Shown: in pieces, positions 52,484-61,267 of the stretch
How the letters are laid out: every line of letters starts with the position of its first letter
How positions within the stretch are numbered: the stretch's first letter is position 1
DNA from: Candidatus Amarolinea dominans
Lineage (GTDB): Bacteria > Chloroflexota > Anaerolineae > SSC4 > Amarolineaceae
NCBI GenBank assembly: GCA_016719785.1
Contig: JADJYJ010000029.1
Span: 92,842-156,841 of the forward strand
DNA: 64,000 nt
Direction of reading: 5' to 3'
Notes under the pieces: generated by a model
The model's database searches: none
What the model was told of the DNA's origin: nothing
What the model saw: the letters and a program-made list of their open reading frames with translations, nothing else
Position numbers and translations under genes: made by a program

Positions 52484-54253
52484 ATGGCTGAAGCACGAAC
52501 GATTGACAGCGCCGACCTGACCAATGCCGTCCCTGGCGCGGTGACCGCAACGTTGCCCAATGGGGATTTGGTCGTTGCGCGTGAAAAACTGATCGAATTT
52601 TCCACCTACCTGCGCGACAAAGCGGGTTATGATTACCTGTCCAATGTCACCGGGGTAGACTACCTGGGCTACAAGGGCCGCACCGAAGCCGACCGTTTCG
52701 AGGTGGTGTACCATGTCTTCTCCACCAAGCAGGGCGGCGGTCCGGTGACGATGCACGTGCGCGCACCGGCCAGCGATCCCTCTGTGCCGTCGGTGATCTC
52801 GGTTTGGCCGGGCACTGACCTGCAGGAGCGGGAAATCTGGGACTTGTACGGCATCCGCTTTCCCGGCCACCCCAACTTGCGCCGTATCTTGTTGTGGGAG
52901 GGCTTCGACGGCCACCCCATGCGCAAGGATTGGAAAGAGGCCTATTTCGAGGACGACAAGAAGCCGTTCAAGAGTCGCCATCCCGATGGCCATCACACCT
53001 GGGCAGAAACACGCACGCCCTGGGCACACAATGTGGCCTATGCGAGCGACTTCGATCCGCAGGAGTGGCTGCAGCCGGCCACGCAGTTCCGCGCACCGGT
53101 GACCAGCGGCGCGGCTGGACAAAATGGTCACGGCGCCGACATGAAGACCGAGCGCATTGTGGTCAACATGGGGCCGCAGCATCCGAGCACTCATGGCGTC
53201 TTTCGCATGCTCGTGGCCCTGGAAGGCGAAACCATCACCGCGCTGGAGCCGGAGATGGGCTACCTGCACCGCAATCACGAGAAGATCGGCGAGCGCAACA
53301 CCTACATCCAGAACATTCCCTACACCGATCGCCTGGACTACATTTCGTCCATGTCGAACAACTTTGGCTATGTGCTGACGGTGGAAAAGCTGCTGGGCGC
53401 GCAGTTCCAGCCGACCGAGTATGCCAATTATCTGCGCATCCTCATGGTCGAGCTGACGCGAGTCATCAACCACATGTGGGCCATCGGCTTCTTGCTCAAT
53501 GACCTGGGCGCCTTCTTCACCCCGGCGTTGTACGCCATTCGCGAACGTGAGCTGATCCTTGACCTGTTCGAGGCTGTGTCAGGCTCGCGCATGATGTGCA
53601 ACTATATGCGCTTCGGCGGCGTAGCCCGCGACCTGCCGGCTGGCTGGCTGGATGAGTGCAGCAAGATCATCAATCAGCGCCTGGATCGCAAAATTGATGA
53701 GATGGAATACTATCTGACCCATAATGAGATCCTGGTGGCGCGCTGCAAGGGCGTTGGCTATCTGTCGCCGGCGGACGCGGTGGCCCTCAGCACGGCCGGG
53801 CCGGTCTTGCGTGCCTCTGGTGTTCCCTACGATGTGCGCAAAGCCGATCCGTACTCCATCTACGACCGCTTCGATTTCAAGGTGGCCTGCTTCGATGGCT
53901 GTGATGTTTACGCGCGCTACCAGGTGCGTATCGAAGAGATGCGCCAATCGGTGCTTATTCTCAAACAGGTGCTGCAACAGATGCCCAAGTCCGGTGAGAT
54001 TCAGGCCGGCAAGAAGCAATACAGCATCCGCGTGCCAGAAGGCACAGCCTACGGTCGCGTGGAAGGGCCAAAGGGTGAGCTGGGCTTTTACGTGGTGAGC
54101 GATGGCACCGGCAACCCCTGGCGCTATCGCATCCGCGCCCCAAGCTACATCAGCCTCAACGCCTTGGGGCCAATGTGCGTGGGTTATAAGGTCGCTGACT
54201 CGGTCATCGTCCTCGGCAGTATTGACATCGTGCTGGGCGAGACCGACCGCTAG
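52484..54253 (+). CDS. nuoCD: Fused NADH-quinone oxidoreductase subunits C and D
   Basis: A product of 589 residues. Residues 1-185 are NuoC (YDYLSNVTGVDYLGYKG, ERFxxVYH-like strand, LQEREIWDLYGIRFPGHPNL). A linker of about 30 leads to NuoD (from ERIVVNMGPQHPSTHGVFRM; YLHRNHEKIGE; NHMWAIGFLLNDLGA; ending GSIDIVLGETDR). C-D fusion is known in several phyla. It forms the quinone-binding part with NuoB and NuoI. Confidence 0.95.
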   Translation: MAEARTIDSADLTNAVPGAVTATLPNGDLVVAREKLIEFSTYLRDKAGYDYLSNVTGVDYLGYKGRTEADRFEVVYHVFSTKQGGGPVTMHVRAPASDPSVPSVISVWPGTDLQEREIWDLYGIRFPGHPNLRRILLWEGFDGHPMRKDWKEAYFEDDKKPFKSRHPDGHHTWAETRTPWAHNVAYASDFDPQEWLQPATQFRAPVTSGAAGQNGHGADMKTERIVVNMGPQHPSTHGVFRMLVALEGETITALEPEMGYLHRNHEKIGERNTYIQNIPYTDRLDYISSMSNNFGYVLTVEKLLGAQFQPTEYANYLRILMVELTRVINHMWAIGFLLNDLGAFFTPALYAIRERELILDLFEAVSGSRMMCNYMRFGGVARDLPAGWLDECSKIINQRLDRKIDEMEYYLTHNEILVARCKGVGYLSPADAVALSTAGPVLRASGVPYDVRKADPYSIYDRFDFKVACFDGCDVYARYQVRIEEMRQSVLILKQVLQQMPKSGEIQAGKKQYSIRVPEGTAYGRVEGPKGELGFYVVSDGTGNPWRYRIRAPSYISLNALGPMCVGYKVADSVIVLGSIDIVLGETDR

Positions 54254-54309
54254 CCAACGGCCGCGTTGAGCCGTGGATTTAGCCATTTTTGGACTGAGCT
54301 GGGGGTGCT

Positions 54310-55758
54310 ATGTTTGGATCGGGAATTCTCAAGGGCCTGGGTGTCACGTTCAAGCACCTGGTTGACACCTTTACCGACGACGTCAAGAAGATTCCGAGCC
54401 GCTATGCCGGCCTGAACGGCGACCGGCAGTTCATTGACCAGCCCTGGAATGAAGAGGGGCTGTTCACGATCCAGTACCCGGAGGAAAAGCGCGTCATTCC
54501 GGAGGGTTTCCGCTTCATCCCAATGCTGCTGTGGGACACAGCCAAGAGTGAAGACCGCTGCACGGCCTGTGGCATCTGCGCCAAGGTCTGCCCACCGCAG
54601 TGTATCTGGATCGTACGCGACAAGGACGAAAAGGGAAAGCCGGTCACGCGGCCGGCCGAGTTCTACATTGATGCTTCGATCTGCATGAGCTGCGGCTTTT
54701 GCGCCGAGTTCTGCCCGTTCGACGCCATCAAGATGAATCACGACTACGAACTGGCTACCTTCGACCGCTACCCGCGCCTAATCTACGACAAAGAGACGCT
54801 GACGGTGCCGATCGAGTATTACGCGCGCCTGTGGCCGGCGCAGTACCAGGAAGAAGAACGGGTGCGCGCCGCGGAAGAAGAGGCGAAGCGCAAGCAGGCC
54901 GAAGAGAGGGCCAGGGCCGCCGCGGCCAAGGCTGCTGCCCCGGTTGCGGCTGCGGAAGCGACACCGAGCGCCGCAATGGCGCCAACCGCGCGCCCCAAGA
55001 TGACGCCAGAAGAGATCGAGGCGCGCAAGGCCGAGGTGGCCGCGCGTCGCGGGGGCGAGGCTAGCGCTGAGGCTGCAGTGGCGCCAACCGCGCGCCCCAA
55101 GATGACGCCAGAAGAGATCGAGGCGCGCAAGGCCGAAGTGGCCGCGCGTCGCGCGGGCGAGCCTGCGCCAACCCCGGCGCCCAGCATCGCTGCGCCGGTG
55201 GAACAGGCGTCCAGCATCGCCGCGCCGGCGCTGTCACCGAACGTGACGGCGAGCATGACGCCGGAAGAGATCGAGGCGCGCAAGGCCGAAGTGGCCGCGC
55301 GTCGCGCAGGCGAGCCTGCGCCAACCCCGGCGCCCGGCATCGCTGCGCCGGTGGAACAGGCGTCCAGCATCGCCGCGCCGGCGCTGTCACCGAACGTGAC
55401 GCGGCCGCGCATGACGCCGGAGGAGATCGAGGCGCGCAAGGCCGAAGTGGCCGCGCGTCGTGCGGGCGAGCCTGCGCCTACGCCGGTTGCACCCACGCCC
55501 ATGGCGGCCAGGTCGGATGAACTGGAACTGATCGAGGGCATCGGGCCGAAGATCGGCGCCGCGTTCCGCGCGGCCGGCATTACCACCTTCAAGCAGCTCG
55601 CCGCGACGCCGCTGGAGCGCATGAAGGAAATCCTGGCCGCCAACAGCCTGCGCGCTGATCCAAGCACCTGGGCCGAGCAGGCCGCGCTGGCGGCCGCCGG
55701 TCGCCTGGAGGAACTGCAGAAGTTGCAGGATCAGCTCATCGCCGGACGGCGCGACTAG
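54310..55758 (+). CDS. nuoI: NuoI-like ferredoxin subunit with repeat-rich tail and helix-hairpin-helix domain
   Basis: A product of 482 residues, against 150-220 for usual NuoI. Residues about 70-150 hold two 4Fe-4S motifs (CTACGICAKVCPPQC; CMSCGFCAEFCPFDA). After an Ala/Glu/Lys helix (180-220) come four near-identical units MTPEEIEARKAEVAARR at about 231, 265, 316 and 368, separated by Ala/Pro linkers. The end (about 402-455; LELIEGIGPKIGAAFRAAG) is a helix-hairpin-helix domain of the type usually linked to DNA binding or protein contacts. It is the last gene of the unit, before a terminator. Confidence 0.9.
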   Translation: MFGSGILKGLGVTFKHLVDTFTDDVKKIPSRYAGLNGDRQFIDQPWNEEGLFTIQYPEEKRVIPEGFRFIPMLLWDTAKSEDRCTACGICAKVCPPQCIWIVRDKDEKGKPVTRPAEFYIDASICMSCGFCAEFCPFDAIKMNHDYELATFDRYPRLIYDKETLTVPIEYYARLWPAQYQEEERVRAAEEEAKRKQAEERARAAAAKAAAPVAAAEATPSAAMAPTARPKMTPEEIEARKAEVAARRGGEASAEAAVAPTARPKMTPEEIEARKAEVAARRAGEPAPTPAPSIAAPVEQASSIAAPALSPNVTASMTPEEIEARKAEVAARRAGEPAPTPAPGIAAPVEQASSIAAPALSPNVTRPRMTPEEIEARKAEVAARRAGEPAPTPVAPTPMAARSDELELIEGIGPKIGAAFRAAGITTFKQLAATPLERMKEILAANSLRADPSTWAEQAALAAAGRLEELQKLQDQLIAGRRD

Positions 55759-55783
55759 AAACACAACCCCCCGATCACGCACC

Positions 55784-55822
55784 AAAAACCTTTGGAGCCA
55801 GGCTGGTTCCAAAGGTTTTTTT
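55784..55822 (+). terminator. Rho-independent terminator after nuoI
   Basis: AAAAACCTTTGGA and TCCAAAGGTTTTT pair across a short loop with a further CCAG/CTGG pairing, ending in a T7 run. It closes the nuoB-nuoCD-nuoI unit. Confidence 0.88.
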
Positions 55823-55966
55823 GATGTATGCACCGGCCTGATTTTCACGCCGAAGGCGCCCGGCAAAGGGGCGATGTCATCATTTGACTTTTGCCCGTTT
55901 TTTCGATACTCTTTACCCCTCAAGCGATTCTGACGCATAATGCTGAGAACGATTCGGAGAGGCACC

Positions 55967-56343
55967 ATGATTGCTCCAAAAGCTGAGATCATTTTTCCAC
56001 CCAAGCTGATCCCCCATCTGCGCGACCTGCGCGGGGATGAATGGCGCGTCCTGGTGGATCGCGTCACGCCCCTGTCCGAGATGGATCCCGATAGCCTGGC
56101 CTTTCGCTGCTGATGATTCGCCTGGACGGCTGCCTCAAGTGTTACGCGGGCAGCTACAAGTTCATGCGCGGTTGCCAGTTGTGCGCCGTGCAAACCATCA
56201 CCCAGTATAAGGGCAGCGACAGTCAGCTCCTCAAGGAGTATCAGCGCGCACAGGTTGACATTGACGATTACCTGAGCGGCCGTCGCCGCGTGTTCACCGA
56301 ATCGTTTGCTGATGACGGCGAGGCGGACAAGCTGGCCGCGTAA
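55967..56343 (+). pseudogene. Small Cys-containing conserved protein, one frameshift
   Basis: GGAGAGG precedes ATG 55967. A 48-residue frame ends DSLAFRC at TGA 56111-56113. A second frame starts at the overlapping ATG 56113 and gives 76 residues (MIRLDGCLKCYAGSYKFMRG, CQLCAVQTITQYKG). Adding one C in TTTCGC-TGCTG joins them as one protein of about 125 residues. The paired CxxC motifs (CLKC, CQLC) suggest metal binding. I do not know the function. TGATG coupling could also make two peptides. Confidence 0.6.
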
Positions 56344-56397
56344 CGACCAGGCGCAAGTGGCATCTGAATCTTAGACTTCCAAAGTCTGAGGAGCGAT

Positions 56398-57714
56398 ATG
56401 AACGAATTCTCTGGCACAAAACGTGTGGGTATCATCGGCGCCGGCATCGCCGGACTGGCGGCCGCGTATGACTTGACGCGCCAGGGCTGCGCGGTGACGA
56501 TCTTCGAGGGCGCACCGGTGGCCGGTGGTCTCGCTTCTGGCTTCAAGGCCGACACCTGGCAATGGCCGCTGGAACGCTTCTACCACCACCTGTTCACCTC
56601 CGACAGCGACATCATCCGCCTGACCCAGGAGATTGGCTGCCAGGACCTGCTCATCTTCCGCCGCCCCATCACCTCGATGTGGTACCAGGGCAAACCCTAC
56701 GCCTTCGACTCACCCTTGCGCCTGCTGGCCTTTCCGCACCTGGACTGGCCCAACAAGTTCCGCATGGGTTTTGTCTTCGCCTACCTGCGCTATGTGGGCA
56801 AGAACTGGCGCGCCTTCGAGCAGACGACCTCGCACGCCTGGCTGGACCGCTGGATGGGGCCGCGCGGTTACAACATGCTGTGGCGGCCGATGTTGGAGGG
56901 CAAATTCGGCGATCACTACCAGGAAGTCAACCTGGCCTGGTTCTGGGCGCGCATCGTCAAACGCAGCCCGCGCCTCGGCTACTTCCAGGGTGGCTTTCAG
57001 GCCTTTGTAGATGCGCTGATCGCCAGGGTCACGGCCCAGGGTGCGGTCGTCCACCTCGATAGCCGCGTCACCAACGTGCGGCCGGCGGCCAACCGGACAC
57101 TGATCGTCAGCCATGACCGCGGCGAAGACACCTTCGACGCGGTGATTGCCACGGTCAGTCCCAGCCAGATGGCAGCCCTGGCGCCTGACCTGCCCGCGGC
57201 GTACCTGGGTCAACTAGGCCAGCTCAAGAGCATGGGCGCGGTGGTGATGACCCTGGCGCTGAAGCACAGCCTGATGCATGACACCTACTGGCTGAACATC
57301 CCGAAAGCCGAGGGTTTCCCCTTCCTGGCGCTGGTCGAGCACACCAACTACATCGAAACGACGCATTACGGCGGCGATCACATCATTTACCTGGGCGACT
57401 ACCTCGATCCCACGCATCGCTACTTCAGCCTGAGCGATCAGGAACTGCTGGCGGTTTTCTTGCCCGCGCTGGCGCGCATCAACCCGGACTTCCGGCCCGA
57501 CTGGGTGCGCGAGGCCTGGGTACACAAGGCCACCTACGCGCAGCCGGTGCCGCCGGTCAACTATTCTGCCATGATCCCGCCGCTGCAAACACCCATCCCC
57601 GGCCTCTTCTTCGCCAGCATGAGCCAGGTCTACCCCTGGGATCGGGGCACCAATTATGCGGTGGAAATCGGCCGTCGGGTGGCGCAGCAGGTTCAACTTT
57701 CAACACAAAATTAG
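56398..57714 (+). CDS. FAD-dependent oxidoreductase of the amine-oxidase/protoporphyrinogen-oxidase-like class
   Basis: A product of 438 residues. The N-terminal FAD site is VGIIGAGIAGLAAAYDLTRQG followed by the Glu of TIFEGAPVAGGLASGF. Further family marks are YFQGGFQAFVDALIARV, VIATVSPSQMAAL and the C-terminal GLFFASMSQVYPWDRGTNYA, which closes the FAD site. The closest relatives annotate as UDP-galactopyranose mutase-like or carotenoid-type flavoproteins in surface-glycan clusters. The substrate is unclear. The stop codon lies at the edge of an inverted repeat. Confidence 0.85.
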   Translation: MNEFSGTKRVGIIGAGIAGLAAAYDLTRQGCAVTIFEGAPVAGGLASGFKADTWQWPLERFYHHLFTSDSDIIRLTQEIGCQDLLIFRRPITSMWYQGKPYAFDSPLRLLAFPHLDWPNKFRMGFVFAYLRYVGKNWRAFEQTTSHAWLDRWMGPRGYNMLWRPMLEGKFGDHYQEVNLAWFWARIVKRSPRLGYFQGGFQAFVDALIARVTAQGAVVHLDSRVTNVRPAANRTLIVSHDRGEDTFDAVIATVSPSQMAALAPDLPAAYLGQLGQLKSMGAVVMTLALKHSLMHDTYWLNIPKAEGFPFLALVEHTNYIETTHYGGDHIIYLGDYLDPTHRYFSLSDQELLAVFLPALARINPDFRPDWVREAWVHKATYAQPVPPVNYSAMIPPLQTPIPGLFFASMSQVYPWDRGTNYAVEIGRRVAQQVQLSTQN

Positions 57715-57796
57715 GGCTTGTCAAAGAAAGAATAGGGTTCCCGTTTTTTCCGCCGAAATGCGGACAAGAACAGGAAGTTGTTTCTTGACAAGCCCT
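57713..57796 (+). repeat. 84-bp inverted-repeat element between the oxidoreductase and mrp genes
   Basis: The ends AGGGCTTGTCAAAGAAA and, inverted, AGGGCTTGTCAAGAAA are alike with one extra base. No target duplication is visible. It supplies part of the oxidoreductase stop codon. It may be a MITE remnant or act as a weak terminator. Confidence 0.6.
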
Positions 57797-57808
57797 GAGG
57801 ACAAGGAC

Positions 57809-58860
<1,052 letters not shown>

Positions 58861-58861
<1 letters not shown>

Positions 58862-59493
58862 TGCCACCACCCTCTGAACCCCTGCTTGGGCGACGCGTGT
58901 TCGAGCTGGTCCGCAATCTGATGGCGCTGTTGGGCGTCTTCACCACCGTCTACGTGGTGGGCCTGACGCTGATCATCTCCTGGCAGGCCAGCCGTGACGA
59001 GGCCCGGCCGGTTGATGCGATCGTGGTCCTGGGCACGGCACAGTACAACGGCCGGCCGTCGGCGGTGCTGGCCGCGCGGCTGGATCATGCCATCAGCCTG
59101 TACAATCAGGGGGTGGCGCCGGTGCTGGTGACAACCGGTGGCTCCGGCCGCGATTCCCGCTTCACCGAAGGCGGGGTAGGGCGCACCTACGCCATGGGCC
59201 AGGGCGTGCCGGCTGGCGCGATCCTGAGCGAAGAAGGCGGCGCCAGTTCGTGGGAAAGCCTGCGCAACGTCGCGGAACTGCTCGAGGCGCGTGGCTGGCG
59301 TCGCATCGTCCTCGTCAGCGACCCGTTTCACATGACACGACTGAGCTGTGGCCTGGGTTTGGAGCCGTCCGCTTCGCCCACGCGTACCTCGCCGATCTCT
59401 TACCGCCCCGCGGCCGAGATGTTCTACGTGCTGCGCGAAGTGGCCGGGGTGACCGTCTACGTTCTGACCCAGGCCGCCGCAAGCCTTCTGTGA
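58861..59493 (+). CDS. YdcF/DUF218-family protein
   Basis: A product of 210 residues. One N-terminal membrane helix (about 18-40) is followed by the DUF218 domain: VDAIVVLGTAQYNGRPSAVL, VLVTTGGSGRDSR, EEGGASSWESLRNVAEL and VLVSDPFHMTRL. These conserved Gly, Glu and His residues define the family, which includes YdcF and the SanA/ElyC proteins of envelope metabolism. It is translationally coupled to the Mrp gene. Confidence 0.88.
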
Positions 59494-59536
59494 GCACCGC
59501 CTGGCGCCTGGCCGGGTGCAGACCGCGAGGAACAGC

Positions 59537-61093
59537 ATGGGGATAGTCCAGTCGCAGCGTATGGCGATTATTGACCTCGGCTCCAACACCGCGCGCCTGG
59601 TGGTCATGAACGCGATCCCCGGTTTTTCCTATCACCAACAGGACGAGATTCGCGAGGTGGTGCGTTTGCGCCAGGGCATGAGCAAGAAGGGCCTGAGTCG
59701 CGAAGCGATCGGGCGCGCCCTGGCAACCCTGCGGCTGTTCAAGCGCTTTTGCGACAGCACGCAGGTGGACATCATCCTGCCCACGGCAACCAGCGCCGTG
59801 CGTGAAGCGGCCAATGGTCCGGCCTTCATCGAGCAGGTGCGCCGCGAGGTGGGGCTTGACCTGCGCATCCTGAGCGGCGAACAGGAGGCGAGCTACGGGG
59901 TGCTGGGCGCACTCAATGAGGTTGCCTTCACGCAGGGCTTCGTGGTGGACATCGGCGGCGGCAGCGCGCAGATCAGCGAGGTGCGCGACCGCCGCTTTTT
60001 TGCCGGCGTCTCGTTGACGCTCGGCACCCTGGCGCTGACCGAAGGGTTCATCAGGAACGATCCCATCAAGCCGGCTGAGTTCGAGGCGGTGCAGGCCGAG
60101 ATCGGCCGCCAGTTGGACAGCGTGACCTGGCTGGGCAAGGGGAGTGGGCCGCTGATTGGCCTGGGCGGCGCCATCCGCAACCTGGCCAAGATCGAAGCGG
60201 CTCGCCAGGCCTACCCGCTGAATACCCTGCACGGCTTCACCCTGCGCCGGGCCTCGCTGGAGCAGACGATCGAACTGCTGCGCAGGCTGCCCCTGACCGA
60301 GCGCCAGGCGATCCCCGGCCTGCGCACCGACCGCGCGGACATCATCCTACCGGGCGCGTTGGTCATCCGCGCCATCATGGAACGCCTCAAGGTCAACGAG
60401 CTGACCGTTTCGGCCAACGGCCTGCGTGAAGGGGTCTTCTTCGAGCACTTCTGGCAGCATTTTGCCTATCCGGTGATTCCGGATGTGCGGCGCTTCAGCG
60501 TGCTCAACATGGCGCGCACCTCTACAGCTATCAGAAAGCACACGCCAATCATGTGCGTTACCTGGCGCGGCGCATCTTCGAGCAGTTGATCCCGCTGCAC
60601 GGTTATGGCATGGCCGAGCGCGAACTGCTGGACGCGGCGTCCCTGCTGCGACATCGGCACCATCATCAGCTATCAGGACCATCACAAACATTCGCAGACG
60701 CTGATCGTCAACGCCGGCCTGCCGGGCTTCACCTCGCGCGAGACTGCGCTGATTGCCCTGCTGACCCGTTTTCACCGCAAGGGTAAGCCTGAGCCGCTGG
60801 AGTTCGCGCCGCTTCTCAAGGACGGCGATAACATTCTGCTGACGCGCCTCTCCGCCATTCTGCGCCTGGCCGAATACCTGGAACGCGGCCGCAACGCCAC
60901 CGTGGACGACGTGAGCGTGACCTGGGGCGATGATTACTTGCGCCTGACGCTCATCGCCGACGAATACCCGGCCGTAGAAGTTTGGGACGCGCAGCGCAGC
61001 GCCCTGCCGCTGGTGGAAATGGCCTTCGGACGCCGCGCCCTGCTGGACAGCGTCGCCGCACCGAGCGCGTGGCGCGACAGCGTTGCGGCCTGA
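59537..61093 (+). pseudogene. Ppx/GppA exopolyphosphatase-like protein with HD domain, two frameshifts
   Basis: From ATG 59537 the ASKHA phosphatase domain reads MAIIDLGSNTARLVVMNAIP, TSAVREAANG, SGEQEASYGVLGAL, VVDIGGGSAQISEV and LGGAIRNLAKIEA. The frame breaks near 60517 (before LYSYQKAHANHVRYLARRIF) and again near 60652, where two bases are missing before HDIGTIISYQDHHKHS, the HD metal site. The third frame runs to 61093. Repaired length is about 518. It would degrade polyphosphate or pppGpp. The breaks look like sequence error because all three parts are conserved. Confidence 0.85.
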
Positions 61094-61161
61094 ATTCCCC
61101 TGCGCGCTTGACAACTCAACCGGGCAATCCTTCCGTGCTGACGAAACGGAAACTTCTCCAC

Positions 61162-61190
61162 TTTACAGAAACGGGCCTTTCCCTTACAAT
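61162..61190 (+). promoter_or_regulatory. Candidate sigma-70 promoter for the choice-of-anchor B gene
   Basis: TTTACA (61162-61167), 17-bp spacer, TACAAT (61185-61190). Start would be near 61197, 70 bases before ATG 61268, which has AAAGG as ribosome site. Confidence 0.6.
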
Positions 61191-61267
61191 AGCGGCCTCT
61201 GCAATCCCCAGCCGTGCCAACGGCTCAACCGTGTGCCAGGGTTCAATTCAGAAAGGAAAACCGACCG

